DNA of 64,000 nt from Herbidospora daliensis (GTDB taxonomy: Bacteria > Actinomycetota > Actinomycetes > Streptosporangiales > Streptosporangiaceae). Shown one piece after another: positions 55,195-63,088 of this stretch. The notes beneath the pieces were generated by a model, which had not been told where the DNA came from, ran no database searches, and worked only from the letters and a program-made list of their open reading frames with translations. The translations under genes and the position numbers were made by a program. Every line of letters starts with the position of its first letter. The stretch's first letter is position 1. The stretch covers positions 303,691-367,690 of the forward strand of contig NZ_BBXF01000001.1 of assembly GCF_001570585.1 (NCBI RefSeq). The letters are read 5' to 3'.

Positions 55195-55235
55195 CCACGG
55201 GCGGGGACGCGATACGCGCGCGTCCCCGCCCGTGG
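55195..55235 (-). terminator. Strong hairpin after the precursor gene (attenuator)
   Basis: Perfect 17-bp stem, CCACGGGCGGGGACGCG / CGCGTCCCCGCCCGTGG, loop of 7 nt, starting 9 nt after the precursor stop on the minus strand and ending before the ThiF-like gene. Hairpins at this place usually stabilise precursor mRNA and lower expression of the enzyme genes that follow. Confidence 0.75.
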
Positions 55236-55244
55236 CTGGGCCGG

Positions 55245-55340
55245 CTAGCGCCAGGCCACGCTCGACCGGGTCACGGTCGAGTGGTTGTTTGAGTGCACGC
55301 TCGCCCGGACCTGAGCGACCTTCAGCTTCGTCACCTTCAT
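55245..55340 (-). CDS. RiPP precursor peptide (31 aa)
   Basis: A 31-codon gene: it starts MKVTKLKVAQVRAS, continues VHSNN, and ends HSTVTRSSVAWR. The basic N-terminal third would be the leader. The C-terminal half is rich in Ser/Thr (7 of the last 18) with two His and two Asn and no Cys, a fitting substrate for Ser/Thr azolines and thioamides. GAGGAGGTGATTCGTG precedes the ATG, and the ATG overlaps the ABC transporter stop as TGATG. Placement between exporter and modifying enzymes, plus the following hairpin, strongly supports precursor identity. Confidence 0.8.
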   Translation of the reverse strand: MKVTKLKVAQVRASVHSNNHSTVTRSSVAWR

Positions 55341-57163
55341 CACGAATCACCTCCTCGCGTCGTCGTCGGGACGGGTCGCCCGTCCAGGAGCTCGGCGGCG
55401 TCCGCCTGCGCCTGGACGAGACGTCGGTAGGGCGCGCAGCGCGCCATGAGGTCGGCGTGGGCGCCGACGTCGGCGATGCGACCGTGGTCGAGCACGGCGA
55501 CCAGGTCGGCGTGCCGGAGCGTGGTGAGCCGGTGGGCGATGACCAGGGTGGTGCGCCCGGCCCTGACCCGGTCGAGCGCGGTCTGCATCTCGTGTTCCGA
55601 GAGGGCGTCGAGCTGGCTGGACGACTCGTCCAGGACCAGGACCGGGCGGTCGCGCAGCAGCGCCCGCGCGATGGCGACCCGCTGCCGTTCCCCGCCCGAC
55701 AGGGCGGCCCCGCGCTCCCCGACCACGGTGTCGAGGCCGCCGGGCAGCCGGTCGAGGAAGGGGGTGACGCGGGCGTCGGCGCAGGCGCGGGCCAGATCCT
55801 CGGCGCTCGCCCCGGGCCGGGCCAGTTCCAGGTTGGCGCGCAGGGTGTCGTGGAAGAGGAACGCCTCCTGCGGCACGTGGCAGACGAGCTCGGGCAGGTC
55901 GCCGACGGGCAGGTCGCGCAGGTCGGTGCCGCCGACGCGGACCGCGCCGGACGCCGGGTCGAAGTGCCGGAGCAGCAGATGGGCCAGGGTCGTCTTGCCC
56001 GCGCCGGTCGCGCCCGCCAGGGCGAGCGTGGCCCCGGCCGGGACGGTCAGCGAGACGCCGCGCAGCACCGGGCGCGTCTCGTCGTAGCCGAACACCACCT
56101 CGTCGAACTCGACCGAGGGAGGCCCGGCCGCCCCGGGGAGGGCGGCGGTGCCGGTGTCGGCGACGGCGGCCGGCTCCTCCAGCAGGTCGAAGACGCGGTC
56201 GGCGGAGGAGGAGGTGACGCCCCACACCCGGGTGACCTGGAGCAGCATCGTGATCGGGGTGAACGCGGCGCCGGCGAGCGCGACCGAGGCCAGCAGCGCG
56301 GGCGTGGCCAGGCCGGTGTGCAGCCCGGTGACCAGGACGGTCAGGGTCGCGCCGCCGATCGCGAGGCCGCCCGCAGCGGTCTCCAGCCCGGCGCGGCGGG
56401 CCTGCCGTCGCCGCGCCGCCGCGAGCCGCCGGTCGGCCGCCCGCATCCGGTCGAGCCAGTCGTCGCCCCGGCCGAACGAGAGGATCTCCCGCAGTCCCTG
56501 CACCAGGTCGGTGACCTCGACGTTCAGCGCGGTGAGCGCGTCGGTGAGATCGGCGCCGTGCCGCGCCCCGCTGCGCCGCAGCGCCAGGGGCAGGGCGAGC
56601 GCGGCCGCCAGCCACGGCGTCAGCGCGAGCGCCGCCCAGCCGCCGCCGATCACCGCCGTCGCGGCGACGGCGGCCGGGGCGACCACGACGGCCGCCGCGA
56701 GGTAGATCGAGGTGTGCGCGTAGAAGATCTCCAGGCTCTCGCTGTCCTGGAGCGCCCGGACGACCAGGTCGCCGCCGCGCCTGCGGATCAGCCCGCCGGG
56801 GGCGATCCGGGCGAAGGCCAGGTAGAGCCACTGCCGCACCTGGGCCAGCACGCGGAAGGACAACTCGTGGGAGATCCACGACTCGATCCAGTTGGCGAGC
56901 GCGCGGGCCGCCGTGAGACCGAGGGCCCACCAGAACATCGGCCACAGATCGGCCGAGCCGGCCAGCGCCCGGCCGACGGCGGCGGCCGCGACCACGGTCG
57001 CCGCCATCCCGGCGGCCTGGTTGACGACCGCGAACAGCACCGAGACCCCGAACGGGCGCAGGTGCCCGGCCAGCACCTGGAGCAGCCCGTCGGCGCCGCC
57101 GCCCCGGAGCGCGGCGGGGCGGCCGTGCTCCCAGGCCGCGACGGCGTGCGACGGCGCGGTCAT
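55340..57163 (-). CDS. ABC exporter half-transporter B
   Basis: 607-aa fused membrane/ATPase protein: six membrane segments, then Walker A LAGATGAGKTTLAHLLLRHF, signature ALSGGERQRVAIARALL and Walker B PVLVLDESSSQLDALSEHE. Its membrane part is of the CydCD/multidrug kind without a C39 peptidase domain, so it does not cleave the leader. It probably pairs with half-transporter A to export the mature peptide. ATG overlaps the A gene as ATGA. Confidence 0.85.
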   Translation of the reverse strand: MTAPSHAVAAWEHGRPAALRGGGADGLLQVLAGHLRPFGVSVLFAVVNQAAGMAATVVAAAAVGRALAGSADLWPMFWWALGLTAARALANWIESWISHELSFRVLAQVRQWLYLAFARIAPGGLIRRRGGDLVVRALQDSESLEIFYAHTSIYLAAAVVVAPAAVAATAVIGGGWAALALTPWLAAALALPLALRRSGARHGADLTDALTALNVEVTDLVQGLREILSFGRGDDWLDRMRAADRRLAAARRRQARRAGLETAAGGLAIGGATLTVLVTGLHTGLATPALLASVALAGAAFTPITMLLQVTRVWGVTSSSADRVFDLLEEPAAVADTGTAALPGAAGPPSVEFDEVVFGYDETRPVLRGVSLTVPAGATLALAGATGAGKTTLAHLLLRHFDPASGAVRVGGTDLRDLPVGDLPELVCHVPQEAFLFHDTLRANLELARPGASAEDLARACADARVTPFLDRLPGGLDTVVGERGAALSGGERQRVAIARALLRDRPVLVLDESSSQLDALSEHEMQTALDRVRAGRTTLVIAHRLTTLRHADLVAVLDHGRIADVGAHADLMARCAPYRRLVQAQADAAELLDGRPVPTTTRGGDS

Positions 57164-58902
57164 GGCGTGCCTCCGTGCTGGGCCGCCACCAGGCCGGACC
57201 AGAGTCCGGCGCGGGCGGCGAGGTCGGCGGGGCGGCCGTGCTCCACCAGTTCGCCGTCGTCGAGGACGGCCACCGTGTCGGCGTCGACCAGGCTCGACAG
57301 GCGGTGCGCGATCATGATCGTGGTGCGGCCGGCCCGCAGTTCGCCGAGCGCGTCGCACAGCGCCGCCTCGGTCGCGCCGTCGACGGCCGAGGTGGCCTCG
57401 TCGAGGATGAGCACCGGCGCGTCCTTCAGCAGGGCCCGCGCGATGGCGACGCGCTGGCGTTCGCCGCCCGACAGGCGCTCCCCGCGTTCGCCGACGACCG
57501 TGTCGAAGCCGTCGGGCCATGCCTCGACGACGTCGAGGATGCGGGCGCGGCGGGCGGCGTCCCGGAGCGCGGCCGGGCCGGCGTCGGGGCGGGCCAGGCG
57601 GAGGTTGTCGGCGATCGTGCCGTGGAAGAGATAGGTGTCCTGCGCGACGACGGCGGTCATCGCGCGGACCTCGCCGCGATCGAGGTCGCGCAGGTCGACG
57701 CCGTCGGCCAGGATCCGGCCGCTCTGCGGGTCGAAGTGCCGCTGGAGCAGGGCGACCAGGGTGGACTTGCCCGACCCCGACCGGCCGGTGACGGCCAGGG
57801 TGGCGCCCGGTTCGATCGTCAGGGTGAGGCCGCGCAGCGCGGGGCGGGCCGCGCCAGGGTAGGCGAAGGTGACCGCGTGCAGGGCCAGGCCGGGCGGCCG
57901 GGCCGGGCGCGTCCTCGTGACGGGCGTGACCGGCGCGGGGGCGGGCGCGTCGGCGTCCAGCAGGGCGACGACGCCGCGGCCGGCGGCCAGGCCGTGGAAG
58001 CCCTCGTGCCAGTAGTTCTGCAGTTCCAGCACCGGGCGGAACGCCTCGGCGGTCAACCAGGCGACCAGCAGCAGGCCGGCCGCGTCGAGCTGACCGGTGG
58101 AGTGGCGGATCGCGGCGACCACCACCGACAGGGTGGTGCCGGCCGTCAGGAGGAAGGCGCTGATCACGTAGACGGCGCTGGAGGCGGCCAGGTCGCCCAT
58201 GGTCGCGCGGTAGAGCGCGAGGGCGTCGCGCCGCAGGCGGTGGCCGTAGACGCCGGTCGCGCCGAGCGCCTTCAGGGTCGTCATGCCCTGCAGGGCGTCG
58301 AGGACCCGGGCGGCGAAGTCCTCGTACGCCGTCCAGTGCCGCCGGGCCCGCGCCCCCATGATCCGCCGCCAGAACGGCCGGGACGCGGGCACCAGCACCA
58401 CGCAGGTCCCGGCGATCGCGCCCGCCACCGGATCCTGCCAGGTCAGCACGGCCACGACGATCAGCGGACCGCCCACGCTCACGACCACCTGCGGCAGGTA
58501 GAAGCCCACGTAGGCGCGGATCGCCTCCACGCCGTCGGCGATCGTGGTCCGCAGCGTCCCGGCCGGCCGGGTGACGGTGTGACCGGGCCCGAGGTCGAGC
58601 AGCCGCTCGGCCAGCCGCAGCCGCAGCCGGGCCTGGACCAGCGACGCCGTCCGGTTCGCCGCCTGGTCGCGGCCCCATAACAGCAGGCCGCGCAGCACGA
58701 CGAGCAGCCCCGTCAGCACCAGCGGCCCGCCCACGCGGGCCGGATCGGGCGCGCCGGAGACGAGGGCGCGCCGGATCGCCTCGACGAGCGCGACCGCCTG
58801 CCCCGCGCCCGCCGCCGACGCGAGCAACGAGAGCAGGGCGGTCGCGGCCATCGAGCGGAGGGCGCCCCGTGCCAGACCCAGCAGTCGCCGCTGTACGAGC
58901 AC
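57160..58902 (-). CDS. ABC exporter half-transporter A
   Basis: 580-aa protein with the same layout: membrane segments (LVVLRGLLLWGRDQAANRTA, YVISAFLLTAGTTLSVVVAA), Walker A VTGRSGSGKSTLVALLQRHF, signature RLSGGERQRVAIARALL, Walker B PVLILDEATSAVDG. GTG 58902 follows GGAAAGGAGGCGAAAC, a strong RBS. First gene of the 12-gene operon, about 45 bp from the first Zur-like box. Confidence 0.87.
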   Translation of the reverse strand: MLVQRRLLGLARGALRSMAATALLSLLASAAGAGQAVALVEAIRRALVSGAPDPARVGGPLVLTGLLVVLRGLLLWGRDQAANRTASLVQARLRLRLAERLLDLGPGHTVTRPAGTLRTTIADGVEAIRAYVGFYLPQVVVSVGGPLIVVAVLTWQDPVAGAIAGTCVVLVPASRPFWRRIMGARARRHWTAYEDFAARVLDALQGMTTLKALGATGVYGHRLRRDALALYRATMGDLAASSAVYVISAFLLTAGTTLSVVVAAIRHSTGQLDAAGLLLVAWLTAEAFRPVLELQNYWHEGFHGLAAGRGVVALLDADAPAPAPVTPVTRTRPARPPGLALHAVTFAYPGAARPALRGLTLTIEPGATLAVTGRSGSGKSTLVALLQRHFDPQSGRILADGVDLRDLDRGEVRAMTAVVAQDTYLFHGTIADNLRLARPDAGPAALRDAARRARILDVVEAWPDGFDTVVGERGERLSGGERQRVAIARALLKDAPVLILDEATSAVDGATEAALCDALGELRAGRTTIMIAHRLSSLVDADTVAVLDDGELVEHGRPADLAARAGLWSGLVAAQHGGTP

Positions 58903-58945
58903 GTTTCGCCTCCTTTCCGACGGGTGAGCCGGGAGAGACGCTAGG

Positions 58946-58960
58946 CGAGAATGATTTTCA
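58946..58960. promoter_or_regulatory. Zur box 1
   Basis: CGAGAATGATTTTCA matches the actinobacterial Zur palindrome TGAAAATGATTTTCA at 13 of 15 positions. It lies 44 bp before the exporter A start (minus) and 57 bp before the MFS start (plus), where zinc-loaded Zur would block both promoters. Confidence 0.7.
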
Positions 58961-58975
58961 TTGTCAACAAGAATT

Positions 58976-58990
58976 TGGGGATGGTTTTCA
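58976..58990. promoter_or_regulatory. Zur box 2
   Basis: TGGGGATGGTTTTCA matches the same palindrome at 11 of 15 positions with an intact right half. Exactly 30 bp from box 1, i.e. on the same helical face, which suggests cooperative binding. Confidence 0.5.
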
Positions 58991-59016
58991 TTTTCTTTGC
59001 ACGGTACGGTCCTCGC

Positions 59017-60294
59017 GTGACCGAGATCGAGGAGCGGAGCGCCACCGGCCTGGGCTCGTTGCTGGCCGGCAACCGGGACTTCCGGCTGTTGTGGCTGGGC
59101 AACCTGGTCAGCGTCTGCGGGGGCTGGTTCACCGCCGTCGCCGTGTTCGCCATGTTGTACGCGCACACCGGCGCGGCCCTCGCGGCGGGCGCCTCCCTGG
59201 CCGTGCGCTACCTGCCCGGCGTGTTGTTCGGGACCTGGGGCGGCGTGCTGGCCGACCGGCTCGACCGCAGAACGGTCATGCTGACCGGCGACGCCGTGCT
59301 CGCGGTGCTGGCGCTGGTGTTCCTGCTGGCCGACAGCCCCGGCACGATCTGGCTCGCCTACCCGCTGACCTTCGCCTCGGCCGCCGTGGGCTTCGTCTTC
59401 CAGGCCGCGCGCAACGCCTGGATGCCCTCACTCGTGCGGCCGGAGGAGACCGTGCTCTACGCCGCGGCGGTCCAGGTCAACGGCCTGCTGTTCCAGGCGG
59501 TCGGCGGGCTGGCCGGGGCCGCCGCCGTCACGCTGGTCGGCTGGCGGTGGGCGTTCGTGGTCAACGCGGTGTCGTTCCTGGTGTCGTTCCACTTCACCGC
59601 CAAGGTCCGGCGCGGCGACCGGCGCGGCGACACCCGGCCGGGGGCGGCGCGCGGCCTGCGGGCCTTCCGCGAGGGCCTGCGCGCGGTCCGGCGCAGCCGG
59701 CTCGTCTCGGCCCTGCTGCTCCTGGAGGCGGTGTTCTGCCTGGGCCTGGGCGGCTCGATCACGGCCATGACCGCGCTCGCCGTCGAGGTCCACGACCTGG
59801 GCGACGGCGGCACGGGCTGGTTCTACGCGGCGCAGGGGCTCGCCGGGGCGGTCGTGCTGCTGGCCGCCGCGCCCCGGCTGAAGCGGCTGCCGGAAGACCG
59901 GCGGCTGGTCGTCCTCGGGTGGTCGTGCATCGGGGAGGGCCTGTGCACCGCCGTGCTGGGGCTGCCGTCGGGCGCGGTGGGGGCGCTCGTGGTCTGGGCG
60001 CTCGCCGCGTGCGCGGACGTCGTCTACGGGCCGGTGTCGATGGCGATCCTGCTCGGCCACTCCCCCAACGAGCTGCGCGGCCGGGTGGTCTCGTTGTGGA
60101 GCGCGACGGCGACGGCCGCGCTGGGCGTCTCGGCCGTCGTGTCGGGGGCCCTGCTCGACGCGCTGGGACCGGCGGCGCTGCTGCCGGTCCTCGGCGCGTG
60201 CATGGCATTGCCTGGCGCGGTCTGGCTGGTGGCGCTGCGGGCGGGCCTGCTGGGGGTCACTCGTACGGCTCGACCGGCTGCGGAATCGGGGTGA
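59017..60294 (+). CDS. MFS exporter
   Basis: 425-aa transporter with 12 predicted helices, similar to EntS/MFS_3 siderophore exporters: LLAGNRDFRLLWLGNLVSVCGGWFTAVAVFAML, GTWGGVLADRLDRRTVML and VSMAILLGHSPNELRGRVVSLW. The GTG at 59017 was chosen; earlier in-frame starts would read through the Zur boxes. Divergent from and presumably co-regulated with the RiPP operon, so it may be a second export route. Confidence 0.82.
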   Translation: MTEIEERSATGLGSLLAGNRDFRLLWLGNLVSVCGGWFTAVAVFAMLYAHTGAALAAGASLAVRYLPGVLFGTWGGVLADRLDRRTVMLTGDAVLAVLALVFLLADSPGTIWLAYPLTFASAAVGFVFQAARNAWMPSLVRPEETVLYAAAVQVNGLLFQAVGGLAGAAAVTLVGWRWAFVVNAVSFLVSFHFTAKVRRGDRRGDTRPGAARGLRAFREGLRAVRRSRLVSALLLLEAVFCLGLGGSITAMTALAVEVHDLGDGGTGWFYAAQGLAGAVVLLAAAPRLKRLPEDRRLVVLGWSCIGEGLCTAVLGLPSGAVGALVVWALAACADVVYGPVSMAILLGHSPNELRGRVVSLWSATATAALGVSAVVSGALLDALGPAALLPVLGACMALPGAVWLVALRAGLLGVTRTARPAAESG

Positions 60295-60979
60295 GCGAGA
60301 CGGCGGTCAGTTCGGGGGCGATGGTCCCGGGTTCGAGTCTCCCGGAGGGCGGCCGCTTCCACGTCCCGACCACCTCCACCCAGGTGTTCTCCGGCGGCAT
60401 CTCGGCGTCGAGCACCGCCACCTTCAACGCGACGCCGTCGGCCGCGCAGCAGGCGATCTGGATGCGGGCCAGATACCACCGGTCCTTCTTCTTCGCCGAC
60501 GGCACGGCGAACCCCGTCAGCCGCACCTGCTGACCGGCCAGCGAGCCGGCCCCCTCGCCCCAGGCCCGGCCGGTGAACTCGGCGATGGTCATCTCGTTGA
60601 CCTGCCCGGCCGCGAGCGCGTCGTAGGTCTCGGCGGCGGCCACCGGCCGCGCCTGCGGCTCCTCCGACTTCGCCGAGAACGCGCCGAGCGCGGGCGGGGC
60701 GATCAGGAAGATGGCGAACACGGGCAGCGTCAGCAACCAGGCGACTCCCGGCGTGTGCGGGTGATCGTGGTCGTCGTGGTCGTCGTGGTCGTGGGACGCG
60801 CCGCGCCACTCCTGGACCAGCCCGATCACGCCCAGCGCCAGCACCACCACGCCCGCCGCGATCAGGAAGGGCCGGAAGCCGGGCTTCACGTAGTTCAGAT
60901 AGGTGGTCGACACGGTGGTGATGCGCAGCACCGCGCCGCCGAGCAGGACGAGGATCATGCTCTGGGTCAGCCGGTTCAC
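60257..60979 (-). CDS. TIGR03943-family protein
   Basis: 240-aa membrane/extracytoplasmic protein with two N-terminal helices ([36 protein letters not shown]), a metal-binding loop SHDHDDHDDHDHPHTPG, another helix, and an exterior domain ending in RLTGFAVPSAKKKDRWYLARI and CCAADGVALKV. This family pairs with YraQ-type permeases; in Bacillus the YcgR/YcgQ pair is Zur-regulated. GTG overlaps the permease stop as GTGA; the 3' end overlaps the convergent MFS gene by 38 bp. Confidence 0.85.
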   Translation of the reverse strand: MNRLTQSMILVLLGGAVLRITTVSTTYLNYVKPGFRPFLIAAGVVVLALGVIGLVQEWRGASHDHDDHDDHDHPHTPGVAWLLTLPVFAIFLIAPPALGAFSAKSEEPQARPVAAAETYDALAAGQVNEMTIAEFTGRAWGEGAGSLAGQQVRLTGFAVPSAKKKDRWYLARIQIACCAADGVALKVAVLDAEMPPENTWVEVVGTWKRPPSGRLEPGTIAPELTAVSLTPIPQPVEPYE

Positions 60980-61989
60980 AGCAGGACCTCCCCGGCCGCC
61001 AGGCTGACGGCCACCGCGAGAACGAACGTCAGCGGGATGAAGCGGGCGGCGAACCGCCGTCCGAAGGTCCCGGTCTGCAGGGCGATGAGCTTCAGGTCGA
61101 CCATCGGCCCGACCACCAGGAACGCGAGCTTGGCCGTCGGCGAGAAGGCGGTCAGCGAGGCGGCCACGAACGCGTCGGCCTCCGAGCAGATCGACAGGAT
61201 CACCGCCAGCAGCGCCAGGACCAGCACCGACACCACCGGGACACCCGCGACCGACTCCAGCCACGCGCGGGGCACCACCACGTTCATCGTCGCCGCGGTC
61301 GCGCCGCCGACGACGAGGAAGCCGCCGGCGTGCAGGAAGTCGTGGCGCATCGCCTCGACGAACGAGCGCCACTTCGGCCCGTGCCCGACCGGCCGCGAGG
61401 GGATGCGCAACCAGTCGCTGCGGCCGAAGCGCAACCACACCCAGCCCGCCACGACCGCGACCAGGAGCGAGGCCGCGAACCGCGCGACCGCCATCATCGG
61501 CTCTCCCGGGAAGGCCACCACGGTGGCGACGATCACGATCGGGTTGATCGCCGGTGAGGCCAGCAGGAACGACAGCGCGGCGGCGGGGGTCACCCCGCGC
61601 GACATCAGCCCAGAGGCGACCGGCACCGACGCGCACTCGCAGCCGGGCAGCACCGCCCCGGCCGCCCCCGCGACCGGCACCGCCAGGAACGGGCGCTTCG
61701 GCAGCGCCCGGGTCCAGAACGAGGCGGGCACAAAGGCGGTGATCGCGGCCGACAGCAGCACCCCGAAGGCCAGGAAGGGCAGCGCCTGCACGCAGATGGC
61801 CACGAAGATCGTCGCCCACGCCTGGAGCGCCGGGGCGGTCAGGTAGGGCGCGAACACCAGCCGCCCGAGCAGCAGCAGCCCGACGACCACGACGAAGATC
61901 CACGGGCTGACGGCCCCCAGCGGCTGCCGCCGTCCCCATTCGGGCGGCGGCACCTCCTCGGCAGCCTGGGTCTCGACCCGTTCAGACAT
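60976..61989 (-). CDS. YraQ/DUF318-family permease
   Basis: 337-aa membrane protein with 8-9 helices. Family motifs: LPGCECASVPVASGLMSRGVTPAAAL, FLLASPAINPIVIVATVVAF, and LSICSEADAFVAASL. Forms a pair with the TIGR03943 protein; substrate not proven, but homologous pairs are zinc-responsive. A Zur-like palindrome lies 30 bp upstream of the start. Confidence 0.87.
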   Translation of the reverse strand: MSERVETQAAEEVPPPEWGRRQPLGAVSPWIFVVVVGLLLLGRLVFAPYLTAPALQAWATIFVAICVQALPFLAFGVLLSAAITAFVPASFWTRALPKRPFLAVPVAGAAGAVLPGCECASVPVASGLMSRGVTPAAALSFLLASPAINPIVIVATVVAFPGEPMMAVARFAASLLVAVVAGWVWLRFGRSDWLRIPSRPVGHGPKWRSFVEAMRHDFLHAGGFLVVGGATAATMNVVVPRAWLESVAGVPVVSVLVLALLAVILSICSEADAFVAASLTAFSPTAKLAFLVVGPMVDLKLIALQTGTFGRRFAARFIPLTFVLAVAVSLAAGEVLL

Positions 61990-62018
61990 GCGCCGTCTCT
62001 CCCACGGTTGAGTGAAAG

Positions 62019-62033
62019 TGGTGATGATAACCA
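62019..62033. promoter_or_regulatory. Zur-like box upstream of the YraQ permease
   Basis: TGGTGATGATAACCA keeps the TG...ATGAT...CA frame of the Zur box (10 of 15 matches) and is self-complementary outside one pair. Weaker than box 1, but the downstream gene family is a known Zur target. Confidence 0.45.
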
Positions 62034-62075
62034 TGTGTGTCGGCGCTGATTGTAGGGACAGAAGAGGCAATCCGC

Positions 62076-62597
62076 CTAGACCGGAATCTGCCGGGCGCGG
62101 TGGCGGCGGACCGCGTCGCGGTTGGCGCACGGCTGGGAGCAGTAGCGCTGGCGCGCGGTGCGCGAGGTGTCGGCGAAGATCCGGTCGCAGCCCTCGACGG
62201 CGCACCGGCCGAGCCGGTCCATGCCCCGGTTGACCAGGTGCATCGCCGTGCCCACCGCGATCAGCGCGAACAACACCGCGCCGAGCGGCTGCCGGTCGTC
62301 GCGGTAGTGCAGGTGCCAGCCGTGGGCGTGGTCGGTGAGGCGGGGGTAGGCGGCCGAGCGGGCCAGCAGGTCGTTGAGCAGGGCGGCCTTCTCGCGCTCG
62401 CCCGGGGCGTCGACGACGCGCGTCCACTCGCCGATGAGGGCGCGGGTGCGGTCGAGGTCGGCGGCGTCGACCGGCAGTTCCAGCACCAGCCCGGCCGCGC
62501 GGCAGCGGCCGGCGAGGTCCTCGGGGGTGGCGGGCGGGTCGTTGGCCAGGCCGGCGGCGAAGTTCACCACATCCGCGCCGTAAGGGTTGAGGTGCAC
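62076..62597 (-). CDS. CGNR zinc-finger (ABATE-domain) regulator
   Basis: 173-aa protein: N-terminal ABATE domain (VVNFAAGLANDPPATPEDLA, LNDLLARSAAYPRLT) and C-terminal CGNR finger CAVEGCDRIFADTSRTARQRYCSQPCANR, a predicted DNA-binding zinc ribbon. Starts at GTG 62597. It could be a stress or metabolic regulator; its linkage to zinc genes is suggestive only. Confidence 0.8.
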   Translation of the reverse strand: MHLNPYGADVVNFAAGLANDPPATPEDLAGRCRAAGLVLELPVDAADLDRTRALIGEWTRVVDAPGEREKAALLNDLLARSAAYPRLTDHAHGWHLHYRDDRQPLGAVLFALIAVGTAMHLVNRGMDRLGRCAVEGCDRIFADTSRTARQRYCSQPCANRDAVRRHRARQIPV

Positions 62598-62623
62598 AAG
62601 CTCATTACAGCAGCCTGGACGTC

Positions 62624-63088
62624 ATGGTGCGAGGCGCAACAGAACATGACATCCCCGAACTGGTCCGGCTGAGGGCGCTGCTCTTCGACGACCTCGGCGG
62701 CGACTTCTTCAACCCCGCCGACCCCGCCGCCGACTGGCGCGCCACCCTGGCGCAGGTCTTCGGCCGCAAGCTGGCCGAGCCCGACTGCCGCATCCTGGTC
62801 GTGGACGCCCCCGAGGGCCTGGCCGCCTGCGGCATCGGCACGATCGAGCAGTGGTTCCCCGGCCCCCACTCCCGCAACGGGCGGATCGGCCACGTCATCG
62901 GCATGGTCACCGACCCGGCCCACCGGCGGCGCGGGCACGGCCGGGCGGTCATGCTCGGCCTGCTCGGCTGGTTCCGCGACCGCGACGCCGTGCGGGTCGA
63001 CCTGACGGCCTCGCGGGAGGCCGAACCGCTCTACCGTTCGCTCGGCTTCGCCGGCCACCCCGACCCCCTGCTGTGCTGGAAGCCGTGA
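62624..63088 (+). CDS. GNAT-family N-acetyltransferase
   Basis: 154-aa acetyltransferase: RGATEHDIPELVRLRALLF, GHVIGMVTDPAHRRRGHGRA (acetyl-CoA loop) and REAEPLYRSLGFAGHPDPLL. Divergent from the CGNR gene, coupled to the MFS gene through a GTGA overlap. Substrate unknown. Confidence 0.8.
   Translation: MVRGATEHDIPELVRLRALLFDDLGGDFFNPADPAADWRATLAQVFGRKLAEPDCRILVVDAPEGLAACGIGTIEQWFPGPHSRNGRIGHVIGMVTDPAHRRRGHGRAVMLGLLGWFRDRDAVRVDLTASREAEPLYRSLGFAGHPDPLLCWKP

Noticed and set aside
55340-58678. A single 1112-codon minus-strand frame covering both ABC exporters
   Set aside because: Only its last 607 codons encode a transporter; the first part is a shadow frame of half-transporter A, which is read in another frame from 58902.
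45559-58902. Thiopeptide or lanthipeptide cluster
   Set aside because: No LanB/LanC-type dehydratase or pyridine-forming enzyme is present, and the precursor has no cysteine.
58947-58965. Reading the promoter palindrome as a classical Fur box
   Set aside because: It does match the enterobacterial Fur box moderately, but actinobacteria use IdeR/DmdR for iron, and the 15-bp core fits the actinobacterial Zur site better. Not fully excluded.
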